A stretch of 6,441 bases of DNA from Alphaproteobacteria bacterium (GCA_015654715.1 JAATGK010000169.1:1-6441); one strand, 5' to 3'. Positions 1 through 5,844 are shown, counted from the first letter of the stretch. Translations and numbers: made by a program. Notes: generated from the sequence alone by a model not told the origin.

Positions 1-1
1 A

Positions 2-757
2 GTGGCAAAAGTCACCCGTTCGCGCGGCCCCACCATGATCCGTACCGAGGACGGGCAGCTCACCAATTACGTCTATGTCGATTTCCATAACCGCGACCTC
101 GGCGGCTATGTGGCGGATGCCCAGCGGGCCGTGGCGGCGCGCGTTTCCTTCCCGCCCGGCTATTACGTACGCTGGAGCGGTCAGTTCGAATATCTCGAAC
201 GCGCCAATGAGCGGCTGCGGATCGTGGTTCCGGCGACCTTGCTTCTGATCCTGTTCCTGCTCTGGCTCAATTTCCGCAAGATCACCGATACGCTGATCGT
301 CATGCTATCGCTGCCGTTCGCGCTGGCCGGTGGCTTCTGGCTGATGTGGGTAATGGGCTTCAACATGTCGGTCGCAGCCGCGGTCGGGTTCATTGCGCTG
401 GCCGGCGTGGCGGCAGAAACCGGTGTGGTGATGCTGATCTATCTCAACCACGCCTGGGACGAGGAAAAGGCTCGCGCGCTCGCCGCAGGCGGCACGCCCA
501 CGGCGGCGGACCTCACCCGCGCGGTGATGTCCGGAGCGGTCGACCGCGTGCGTCCCAAGATGATGACGGTCGCCGCCATCATGGCAGGTCTTGTGCCTAT
601 TCTCTGGGCAACAGGGACCGGTTCCGAGATCATGCAGCGCATCGCCGTGCCGATGATCGGCGGCATGGTCTCCTCCACCGTGTTGACGCTGGTGGTCATT
701 CCGGCCCTGTTCTTCCTGGTTCACCAACGCCGTATCGGAGGAAAAACGCCCGGGTAA
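2..757 (+). CDS. Heavy-metal RND efflux pump inner-membrane subunit (CusA/CzcA type), C-terminal part
   Basis: This is the last 251 residues of an HME-RND transporter, the proton-driven inner-membrane pump of a tripartite metal efflux complex. Whole family members have about 1,040 residues, so roughly three quarters lie left of the window; the GTG at position 2 is only the first codon seen, not a real start. Residues 1-72 are the end of the second periplasmic (porter) domain, with the family stretch YVADAQRAVA and the SGQFEYLERA motif. Five hydrophobic segments follow (about 74-92, 98-119, 123-147, 187-205 and 217-240), fitting TM8-TM12. Glu139 in GVAAETGVVM and Lys186 in RVRPKMMTV match the intramembrane Glu and Lys that relay protons in CusA. 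The metal-binding methionines that would separate Cu/Ag pumps from Co/Zn/Cd pumps are outside the window, so the substrate is open. It ends at TAA, tail to tail with an HxlR regulator; no terminator is obvious in the 49-bp gap. Confidence 0.95.
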   Translation: MAKVTRSRGPTMIRTEDGQLTNYVYVDFHNRDLGGYVADAQRAVAARVSFPPGYYVRWSGQFEYLERANERLRIVVPATLLLILFLLWLNFRKITDTLIVMLSLPFALAGGFWLMWVMGFNMSVAAAVGFIALAGVAAETGVVMLIYLNHAWDEEKARALAAGGTPTAADLTRAVMSGAVDRVRPKMMTVAAIMAGLVPILWATGTGSEIMQRIAVPMIGGMVSSTVLTLVVIPALFFLVHQRRIGGKTPG

Positions 758-806
758 GCCGTCGCGCTCTGGCCGCTACAACCGTCCGCTCTCTGGGCTC
801 GGAGTG

Positions 807-1274
807 CTAATTCCGGCCAGGCACCAGGAGCTGCTGGTACGCTGCGAGCCAAGCGTCGAATTCGGTCAGCCGGTCGACCAATGCGATGCCGAGCGACGTC
901 AACCCATAAGTGACTTGCGGCGGTTGGCCGGCGATTTCTTGGCGATAGATCAAATCGTCTTGCTCGAGCTTTCTCAGGGACAAGGTCAGCATTCGCTGCG
1001 ACACCGGATCGAGCGCTCGCTTGAGCTTGGCAAAGCGCATCGGGCCATGGCGCAACGTATCGATGATCGGAAACGTCCATCGATTACCGAGGCGGCGCAA
1101 AAGCCAATGGACACCGCTGAATTCGCCCGCCTGCCCGCTGCCGCGCTCGGATGGTGGGTTGCGCTGCAACGCAACGCCATCTTCCACCATGTCGGGTAGC
1201 GCCGGACATGACTCTGCGGCTGCCGCATCGCGTGTTTCGTCGATGTCTTCCGAGGATTGAAAAGGTGCCGACAT
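807..1274 (-). CDS. HxlR-family winged-helix transcriptional regulator
   Basis: A 155-residue DNA-binding regulator with the HxlR fold at about residues 53-145. The landmarks are LGNRWTFPII (62-71), the helix-turn-helix stretch around MRFAKLKRALDPVSQRML (79-96), LRKLEQDDLI and the wing PPQVTYGLTSLG (118-129). HxlR proteins are usually 100-130 residues; this one carries a polar, probably disordered extension of about 50 residues at the N terminus. ATG at 1274 has only a weak ribosome site, and an in-frame ATG at codon 29 (1190) would give a 127-residue protein of more typical size, so the start is uncertain. The conserved N-terminal Cys of the family (about 13 residues before the Trp of GxKW) is Ser53 here; the only Cys is Cys23 in the extension. 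The redox sensing known for HypR-type members is therefore doubtful. Targets are unknown. The convergent RND pump does not share its promoter. Confidence 0.9.
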   Translation of the reverse strand: MSAPFQSSEDIDETRDAAAAESCPALPDMVEDGVALQRNPPSERGSGQAGEFSGVHWLLRRLGNRWTFPIIDTLRHGPMRFAKLKRALDPVSQRMLTLSLRKLEQDDLIYRQEIAGQPPQVTYGLTSLGIALVDRLTEFDAWLAAYQQLLVPGRN

Positions 1275-1287
1275 CGCGTCAGCCCGC

Positions 1288-1341
1288 TATGACGCTATTA
1301 TGACTCGCCCGCCGCATCACTGCAGCCTTGTTCCGAGTCAT
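1288..1341. repeat. TATGAC direct repeats and ATGACTCG inverted repeat upstream of the HxlR gene
   Basis: TATGAC occurs at 1288-1293 and 1299-1304, 11 bp apart (about one helical turn). The second copy extends to ATGACTCG (1300-1307), which is matched by its exact reverse complement CGAGTCAT at 1334-1341 with 26 bp between. The cluster starts 14 bp upstream of the HxlR start codon, where an autoregulatory operator would lie. HxlR of Bacillus subtilis is known to bind direct repeats upstream of its target. That these are operators is inference from position and repetition only. Confidence 0.4.
1297..1302 (-). promoter_or_regulatory. Candidate -10 box for the HxlR gene
   Basis: Read leftward, these bases are CATAAT, five of six matches to TATAAT, inside the TATGAC repeat cluster. 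They would place transcription start about 15 bases before the HxlR ATG. No convincing -35 box is found at 16-18 bp spacing, so the promoter would need an activator or is a chance match. Confidence 0.25.
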
Positions 1342-1633
1342 GCAGCCGCCCATAGAGGGGACTACACCATGCAGCTGATACCCGCTCAAATGAAACCTAC
1401 GCAGAGCATACAAAACATATTGCAAATAAAAAATAATCCGATTCGACGAAAAAGACCAGTCGGTTGAAAACCGAGATGATGTGGTGCACACGAAAAGTGC
1501 ATCCTCGATGCGGCCAACAGGCCGTGCCGAACGACGGCGCGACGCGTTTATGCTCGGCATGATTGCCGCCGAAATGCAGATCAACAAAAGCGGGTTGCGT
1601 CGCGACCAAAGTCGCCCAGCTGCGCCGGCGTGA

Positions 1634-1659
1634 CACCGGCCGGGCGTAAGGCGCCGGTG
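1634..1659 (-). terminator. Weak stem-loop after the XRE regulator gene
   Basis: CACCGGC (1634-1640) and GCCGGTG (1653-1659) form a perfect 7-bp GC-rich stem around a 12-base loop, beginning 10 bases past the XRE stop codon. There is no T-run on the downstream side in the leftward direction, so it is not a classical intrinsic terminator. It could be an RNA 3' end stabiliser or chance in GC-rich DNA. Confidence 0.25.
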
Positions 1660-1669
1660 GAAGATCTCA

Positions 1670-2188
1670 TCAGCTTTGGGAATGTCCGCCGTCGTTGATG
1701 TCGTGTCCCCCATCGGGGCGGATTTCCGTCGTCTTGGGGACGGGCTGAGCATCTTCATTCTCGGTGACGATGCTGCGAACCAGATTCAGCACGGCTTTGC
1801 GAATTTCTGGGTCTTTGATCGAAACAAAGCACTTCAGCAGATCGGCGCTGTTCCCAACTGTCAGCAATGCCATGCAGTTGGCCGCTTCGCCATCGCTGCC
1901 CGGCGCACCCGGCGGACCGGCGGTGCGCAATTCCGCTTCTTGATAAAAGTAATCGATCGGGACATTGAGCTCACGCGATATCGCATAGAGGCGCGTCGCG
2001 CTGATGCGGTTCATGCCTTTCTCGTACTTCTGCAGTTGCTGATACGTGACGCCGATACTGGCAGCGAGCGAATTAGCATCGACATCCATCGTCCGGCGCC
2101 ACAGTCGCAATCGGCCGCCGATGTATTGATCCATCTCCCCCGTTTTTTTTGAGATGTTGTGGTCCTTGGGTTTTCTTAGCGAGCTCAT
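1670..2188 (-). CDS. XRE-family helix-turn-helix transcriptional regulator
   Basis: A 172-residue cytoplasmic DNA-binding protein. The Cro/C1-type domain spans about residues 20-82: IGGRLRLWRR, then helices around NSLAASIGVTYQQLQKYEKG (39-58) and NRISATRLYAISRELNVPIDYFY (60-82). The QQLQKYEKGxNRIxAxRL pattern is typical of alphaproteobacterial PraR-like regulators. A Gly/Pro-rich linker (about 87-101) leads to a helical segment, IKDPEIRKAVLNLVRSI (124-140), common at the C terminus of this group and likely for oligomerisation, and then to a polar tail with a repeated DGGH. ATG at 2188 has AGGA eight bases upstream. Met19 (2134) is closer to the usual family start, but its GGGGGAG touches the ATG with no spacer, so I prefer 2188. 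Codons 13-16 contain a run of eight A. It diverges from the chemotaxis operon and may regulate itself or that operon; the sequence does not prove either. Confidence 0.92.
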   Translation of the reverse strand: MSSLRKPKDHNISKKTGEMDQYIGGRLRLWRRTMDVDANSLAASIGVTYQQLQKYEKGMNRISATRLYAISRELNVPIDYFYQEAELRTAGPPGAPGSDGEAANCMALLTVGNSADLLKCFVSIKDPEIRKAVLNLVRSIVTENEDAQPVPKTTEIRPDGGHDINDGGHSQS

Positions 2189-2251
2189 ACGACCAGTCCT
2201 GGAATGAGTGCAAAGTTCCCATCACCGGCTCAACAAAGCCGAGTGCGACAT

Positions 2252-2270
2252 TTGCAGGAAATATTGCAGG
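2252..2270. repeat. Tandem TTGCAGG repeat upstream of the XRE gene
   Basis: TTGCAGG occurs at 2252-2258 and 2264-2270, 12 bp start to start, 64-82 bp before the XRE start codon. The spacing of about one helical turn fits a dimeric regulator binding one DNA face. Function is inferred only from position. Confidence 0.3.
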
Positions 2271-2424
2271 TGGACGACATAAGGCTACAAACAGAGCATT
2301 TCCGACACTTGTGAGCGCAGTTAACCAAATTCAACGGCGCTCCTCTAGAAGGCACATTTCTGTAACTGCAATCATCAGTTGACGCAGAACATCACGAAGC
2401 TGTGAATCGAATGTGCACATGCAA

Positions 2425-2546
2425 GCACTTTGTAACTGTAGAGACTGGCGGGCCGCACACGCGCGCATCGCAATTGCAGCGTGCCATAGCTCGCCAACTT
2501 TGCTTTTGACGCGAAAATTTCCTGTGACAATCTGCCTGCACTTTGT
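2425..2546. repeat. Two exact GCACTTTGT repeats upstream of the chemotaxis operon
   Basis: GCACTTTGT is present at 2425-2433 and 2538-2546. The first copy overlaps TGTAACTG (2431-2438), which recurs at 2361-2368 behind a looser GCACATTTC. The copies flank the candidate TTGACG promoter box. They may be binding sites for a regulator of the operon, but two 9-bp copies are weak evidence alone. Confidence 0.3.
2506..2533 (+). promoter_or_regulatory. Candidate housekeeping promoter for the chemotaxis operon
   Basis: TTGACG (2506-2511) is a good -35 box for alphaproteobacterial housekeeping sigma factors. Sixteen bases later CAATCT (2528-2533) is only a poor -10 box. It would give a 5' leader of about 130 bases before the STAS start. 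I found no clear FliA-type or sigma-54-type promoter in the gap. Tentative. Confidence 0.25.
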
Positions 2547-2551
2547 GTGAG

Positions 2552-2576
2552 AGCGCGGGTGATGAGGTATCGCGCT
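2552..2576 (+). repeat. Inverted repeat AGCGCG/CGCGCT in the operon leader
   Basis: AGCGCG (2552-2557) and CGCGCT (2571-2576) are perfect reverse complements around a 13-base spacer, and a palindromic AGCGCT follows at 2583-2588. This can be a protein-binding site or an RNA hairpin in the leader. Confidence 0.3.
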
Positions 2577-2659
2577 GTTATAGAGCGCTTAGTTAGCGGT
2601 TGAGCTCTGCTGTTTACGTTACTCGTGCTCGAGACGAGCCTTTGTGGCCGTGTCGAAAT

Positions 2660-2664
2660 GAGGA
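2660..2664 (+). promoter_or_regulatory. Ribosome binding site that sets the STAS gene start
   Basis: GAGGA four bases before the ATG at 2669. It favours this ATG over the in-frame TTG at 2600, which would add 23 residues that do not resemble a STAS domain. Confidence 0.7.
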
Positions 2665-2668
2665 CGAA

Positions 2669-2989
2669 ATGGCAAAGCAGGCACGGCCGGCGGTTGTCGG
2701 CATAACGGGGCCGGCCGATATCCGGACTATTGCAGAATGCCACGGCAGGTTGCTGGAGGCGATGAAGGGCAACGAGGTTGTTCACGTCGACCTTGCGGCG
2801 CTCGCGGAAGCTGATCTCACCTTCGTGCAACTTATCGAATCCGCGCGCCGGTTTGCATCCTATGCGGGCATGACGATCTCGTTGTCGGCGCCTGCTGGCA
2901 CCGACCTTTGCGAGATCTTGCGGCGCGGCGGCTTCCTCAATGCGCCTGAGAGCCGGGCGTTTTGGCTTCATGAAAGAGGAGCAAGCTGA
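2669..2989 (+). CDS. STAS-domain protein of the chemotaxis operon (CheS-like)
   Basis: A 106-residue single-domain protein with the STAS pattern: a first strand (AVVGITGPADIRT, about 8-20), a helix (ECHGRLLEAM), the central strand VVHVDLAALAEADLT (37-51), a long helix FVQLIESARRFASYAG, the strand MTISLSAP and a final helix DLCEILRRGGF. STAS proteins act by protein-protein contact, as in anti-sigma antagonists. At the position where SpoIIAA-type proteins have Asp-Ser-Ser with a phosphorylated Ser, this one has Asp49-Leu50-Thr51, so phosphorylation there is uncertain. In Sinorhizobium meliloti the small protein CheS, encoded just before cheY1 and cheA, binds CheA and speeds CheY1 dephosphorylation. 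The same gene order suggests a similar role here; this is inference from order and size. The stop overlaps the cheY start by one base (TGATG), implying coupled translation. Chosen start: ATG 2669 with GAGGA. Confidence 0.85.
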   Translation: MAKQARPAVVGITGPADIRTIAECHGRLLEAMKGNEVVHVDLAALAEADLTFVQLIESARRFASYAGMTISLSAPAGTDLCEILRRGGFLNAPESRAFWLHERGAS

Positions 2990-3354
2990 TGGCTGCGATC
3001 CTCGCCGTTGACGACTCCGCGTCCATTCGCCAAGCCGTCAAGATCGCGCTCGGCTGTGCCGGACATGCGGTTTCCGAAGCGGTCCATGGCAAAGACGGGC
3101 TCACCAAAGCCGCCAGCACCACGTTCGATCTCGTCATTACCGATCTCAACATGCCCGAAATGGATGGGCTGACGATGATCCGGGAGCTGCGCAAGAAGCC
3201 TTCCTATGCCGGCGTTCCGATCCTGTTTCTCACCACCGAGAGTGACGCCAGCATCAAGAGCCAGGCCAAAGCGGCCGGTGCGACCGGCTGGATCACGAAA
3301 CCGTTCGCTTCCGATCAACTCGCCAGAATCGTTGACAAGGTCCTCGCCAAATGA
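2989..3354 (+). CDS. cheY: Chemotaxis response regulator CheY
   Basis: A 121-residue single receiver domain without an output domain, the normal size for CheY. It accepts phosphate from CheA and carries the signal to the flagellar motor or, in multi-CheY systems, acts as a phosphate sink. Visible active-site residues are Asp8 and Asp9 (Mg binding, LAVDDSASIR), the phosphoacceptor Asp52 (VITDLNMPEMDG), Thr82 (FLTTES) and Lys104 (WITKPF). The residue three before the Lys is Trp101, as in many alphaproteobacterial CheY proteins, rather than the enterobacterial Tyr. AGGAG lies seven bases before the ATG. The start overlaps the STAS stop by one base and the TGA overlaps the cheA ATG (ATGA). Whether it is the motor-binding CheY or a sink cannot be told from the sequence; the STAS neighbour recalls the CheY1 sink arrangement. 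Confidence 0.97.
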   Translation: MAAILAVDDSASIRQAVKIALGCAGHAVSEAVHGKDGLTKAASTTFDLVITDLNMPEMDGLTMIRELRKKPSYAGVPILFLTTESDASIKSQAKAAGATGWITKPFASDQLARIVDKVLAK

Positions 3355-5336
3355 GCCATACCGATCCTTCGGAGGTTTTCCGCGTTGAATCGCAGGAACT
3401 ACTAGAGCAGATCGAGCAAGGTCTGCTCGACCTCGAAAACAATCCGTCCGATAGCGAAGTTGTTGCCAGCGTCTTTCGCGCTTTGCACACCCTGAAGGGG
3501 TCGGGCGCGATGTTCGGTTATGAGGCGCTGTCGGCCTTCACCCACCATTGCGAGACGGCGTTCGATCGCGTGCGCAAGGGCGAAGCGGCGGCGACACCGA
3601 AACTCATCGGAGCGGTTCTCGCCGCCCTCGACCACATGCGTGCGCTCGCAGCAAAGCCGGATGCCGAGGCCGGCGACGGCGAAGCACTGCTCACCAGTTT
3701 GCGTCAGGCGATGGAAGCTGAAAGCGAGTTCACTCCCCCGGCCCCGCCCGCTTCCAAAACCTGGCGCATCCGCTTCAGCTTGCCGGCCGACTGTTTGGTC
3801 AACGGCACCCGGCCGTTGTCGCTGCTCGACGAACTCCGCGCCCTCGGCGAGGCCGAGGTGGACGCCATCACCGACGATATTCCGGAGCTTTCGGCTTTGG
3901 TGCCGACCGAGTGTCACTTGGCCTGGCAGGTCGTACTCAAGACGGACCAGCCGCGTTCGGCGATTGAAGACGTCTTTATCTTCGTGATCGACGACATGAA
4001 GCTCGAGATCGAAGAAGTGGGCGCCGCCGCTGCAGAGAAAGAGGCCGCGCCGCAAGCCGCCGGCGTTCCTGAGCCAGGTAACGTCACGTCTCTGGCGGAC
4101 CACCGTAAGGATCACGACGAGCAGGCGGCGCCCGAGAAGTTCGAGGCCCGTCTGCCGATGGCGGGTGAGACCGTACGCGTACCGGCCAGCCGGCTCGACG
4201 AACTGCTTGATCAGGTCGGCGAGTTGATGATCGCCCAATCGCGTCTGAAGCAGGTGTCGGCGGCAACTTCCGATATGAACCTGCGCTCGGTCGCCGAGGA
4301 AATCGAACGGCTGGCGTCCGAACTGCGCGATTCCATGATGTTCGTGCGCATGGTTCCGATCAGCCAGTTGTTCGGCCGCTTCCGCCGTCTGATTCACGAT
4401 CTGGCGCGCGACACCGGCAAGAAAATCGAATTCGTCACCGAGGGCGAGACGACCGAGCTCGACAAGACGGTGATCGAACGCCTTGCCGATCCATTGATCC
4501 ACCTCATCCGCAACGCCGCCGATCACGGGCTGGAATCGCCGGCGGATCGCATCAAGGCGGGAAAGAGCGAGGTCGGCCACGTCCATCTGACGGCACGCCA
4601 AGCTGGCGCCGAGGTCGTGATTTCGGTGATCGACGACGGCCGCGGCATCGATCGCGACCGGGTGCGCGCCAAGGCCGAGGAAAACGGCCTCATCGCGCCG
4701 GGCACGACGCTCTCCGACAACGAGATTTATCAGCTCATCCTGCAGCCGGGATTTTCCACCGCTTCGACCATCACCAACTTATCGGGGCGTGGCGTCGGCA
4801 TGGATGTGGTCAAGCGCACCATCGAAGGGCTGCGCGGCGCCATCGAGATCTCCACCGTCGAGGGCGAAGGCTCCAAAGTCAACCTGCGCATTCCCCTGAC
4901 GCTGGCGATCATCGACGGGTTGTTGGTGCGCGTCGGCGAGGGACGCTATGTCATTCCGCTGTCGAACGTTGAGGAATGCGTCGAACTCTCGCGCGAACAA
5001 GACCTTCGCTCGATCGGGCGCAGCTTCATAACTTTGCGCGAGTCGCTGGTGCCGTTCCTCAGGTTGCGGGAAATGTTCGCCACCGGCACCGATCCCGATC
5101 CCTACCAGAAGATCGTTGTCGTTTCGAATGGTGCCGAGCGCGTCGGCCTCGTCGTCGATCAGATTCTCGGCCATCACCAGACGGTCATCAAGCCGCTGTC
5201 GGCGTTCCACGCCGCCGTCGACACCTTCTCCGGGGCCACCATCCTCGGCGACGGATCCGTCGCCCTGATCCTCGATGTGATGCACCTCATCGCCGCCGGC
5301 CAGAAACAGGAGGAGCGGCTTCGCGCCGCACGTTGA
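3351..5336 (+). CDS. cheA: Chemotaxis sensor histidine kinase CheA
   Basis: A complete 661-residue CheA, the cytoplasmic kinase that docks to receptors through CheW and phosphorylates CheY. Domains in order: P1 HPt (about 5-110) with phosphorylated His46 in RALHTLKGSG; a regulator-docking P2-type region (about 137-223, from WRIRFSLP to IDDMKLEI); an Ala/acidic linker (224-270); P3 dimerisation helices (about 273-340, VPASRLDELLDQVGELM); P4 ATPase (about 341-515) with N box HLIRNAADHG (Asn388), G1 DDGRG (428-432), F box PGFST (466-470) and G2 GRGVGMD (479-485); and a P5 CheW-like domain (about 517-650). All catalytic boxes look intact. It starts on ATGA overlapping the cheY stop, with AAGG upstream in cheY. 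Several long reading frames on the opposite strand are shadows of its codon bias. It has no fused receiver domain, unlike hybrid CheA proteins. Confidence 0.98.
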   Translation: MSHTDPSEVFRVESQELLEQIEQGLLDLENNPSDSEVVASVFRALHTLKGSGAMFGYEALSAFTHHCETAFDRVRKGEAAATPKLIGAVLAALDHMRALAAKPDAEAGDGEALLTSLRQAMEAESEFTPPAPPASKTWRIRFSLPADCLVNGTRPLSLLDELRALGEAEVDAITDDIPELSALVPTECHLAWQVVLKTDQPRSAIEDVFIFVIDDMKLEIEEVGAAAAEKEAAPQAAGVPEPGNVTSLADHRKDHDEQAAPEKFEARLPMAGETVRVPASRLDELLDQVGELMIAQSRLKQVSAATSDMNLRSVAEEIERLASELRDSMMFVRMVPISQLFGRFRRLIHDLARDTGKKIEFVTEGETTELDKTVIERLADPLIHLIRNAADHGLESPADRIKAGKSEVGHVHLTARQAGAEVVISVIDDGRGIDRDRVRAKAEENGLIAPGTTLSDNEIYQLILQPGFSTASTITNLSGRGVGMDVVKRTIEGLRGAIEISTVEGEGSKVNLRIPLTLAIIDGLLVRVGEGRYVIPLSNVEECVELSREQDLRSIGRSFITLRESLVPFLRLREMFATGTDPDPYQKIVVVSNGAERVGLVVDQILGHHQTVIKPLSAFHAAVDTFSGATILGDGSVALILDVMHLIAAGQKQEERLRAAR

Positions 5337-5340
5337 CACC

Positions 5341-5844
5341 ATGACAACCGAACAAGCAAGCGGCTGGGACGATAGCGGGCATTTGCAGGTCCTCACCTTC
5401 GACATGCAGGGTGAGACTTTCGCCATCGAGGCCGGGATGGTCCGCGAGATTCTCGATCGCATTCCCGAAACCGTCGTACCGGGCGCACCGGAAATGGTCG
5501 GCGGCCTGGTCAATTTTCGCGGCCGCGTCGTGCCGCTGGCCGATCTGCACAAGGCGTTCGGCTTTGATCGCACCGGCATCACCATGGATAGCCGGATCAT
5601 CGTGATCGAATTCGACATGCACGGTGAAGCGACGCTGGTCGGGCTCAAGGCCGACAAGGTGCACGAAGTGACGGTCTTGGAAAAAGCCGCCACCGAAACC
5701 GCGCCGCGCGTCGGCATGCGCTGGCGTCAGGATTTCATCCGGTGCCTGGCCAAACGTTCGGGCGACTTCATCGTCGTGCCGGATCTCGAACGAATCTTCA
5801 CGGTCGGCTGCGGCGCGGATGCCGCATCGTTCACGCAACACTGA
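5341..5844 (+). CDS. cheW: Chemotaxis coupling protein CheW
   Basis: A 167-residue CheW-domain protein that links receptor tips to the P5 domain of CheA. The SH3-like fold begins at LQVLTFDMQGETFAIEAG (15-32). The signature MVGGLVNFRGRVVPLADL (52-69) contains Arg60 at the place of the conserved functional Arg of CheW. Later strands run through SRIIVIEF and ATLVGLKADKVHEV, and the end, GDFIVVPDLERIF, is typical. The length is near the usual 150-170 residues. It begins four bases after the cheA stop with only a weak ribosome site, the nearest GGAGG being about 30 bases upstream, so translation is probably coupled to cheA. Confidence 0.95.
   Translation: MTTEQASGWDDSGHLQVLTFDMQGETFAIEAGMVREILDRIPETVVPGAPEMVGGLVNFRGRVVPLADLHKAFGFDRTGITMDSRIIVIEFDMHGEATLVGLKADKVHEVTVLEKAATETAPRVGMRWRQDFIRCLAKRSGDFIVVPDLERIFTVGCGADAASFTQH

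Larger units (their letters stand above)
1275..1669. other. Intergenic region between HxlR and XRE regulator genes
   Basis: A 395-bp stretch between two leftward genes. The part nearest the HxlR gene holds a cluster of repeated TATGAC sites and a possible -10 box (listed separately). Bases 1400-1440 are clearly AT-rich against the GC-rich background. A short rightward reading frame at 1369-1467 (32 codons) has a GAGGGG eight bases before its ATG but no recognisable product. Bases 1470-1633 stay open in one rightward frame without a good start and resemble no family I know. A small inverted repeat lies just after the XRE gene. I recognise no RNA gene or mobile element here. Confidence 0.6.
2189..2668. 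other. Divergent regulatory region between the XRE gene and the chemotaxis operon
   Basis: A 480-bp gap that must hold the promoters of both divergent transcripts. It contains TTGCAGG twice near the XRE end (2252-2258, 2264-2270), TGTAACTG at 2361-2368 and 2431-2438, GCACTTTGT at 2425-2433 and 2538-2546, the 10-bp palindrome ATGTGCACAT (2411-2420), the 8-bp palindrome GCAATTGC (2470-2477), two TTGACGC words (2379-2385, 2506-2512), and small hairpins before the STAS start. I see no tRNA, known riboswitch, or convincing small protein. Confidence 0.6.

Noticed and set aside
758..806. Search for a bidirectional terminator between the RND and HxlR genes
   Set aside because: Only a CTGGCC/GGCCAG pair 40 bases apart is present (769-774, 815-820), too far apart and without a T-run.
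1430..1633. Open plus-strand frame in the gap, with a possible GTG start at 1481
   Set aside because: No ribosome site and no recognisable product; could be a gene remnant but I cannot support it.
1279..1758. 159-codon minus-strand frame in the HxlR-XRE gap
   Set aside because: Overlaps the end of the XRE gene in another frame, crosses the AT-rich patch, and its translation is low-complexity without any family signature.
1676..2152. 158-codon plus-strand frame opposite the XRE gene
   Set aside because: Antisense to a clear helix-turn-helix protein; no domain of its own.
2600..2668. Upstream TTG start extending the STAS protein by 23 residues
   Set aside because: No ribosome site before the TTG, while GAGGA precedes the ATG at 2669 and the added residues do not look like STAS.
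2714..2721. GCCGATAT, resembling the -10 box of a FliA flagellar promoter
   Set aside because: Lies within the STAS coding sequence and has no TAAA-type -35 box at the right distance.
3402..4601. 399-codon open frame on the minus strand inside cheA
   Set aside because: Fully antisense to an intact CheA with all catalytic boxes; Arg/Gly/His-rich translation with no domain. It is a shadow of high-GC codon bias.
4779..5717. 312-codon minus-strand frame across the cheA end and cheW
   Set aside because: Antisense to two clear genes and without recognisable motifs.
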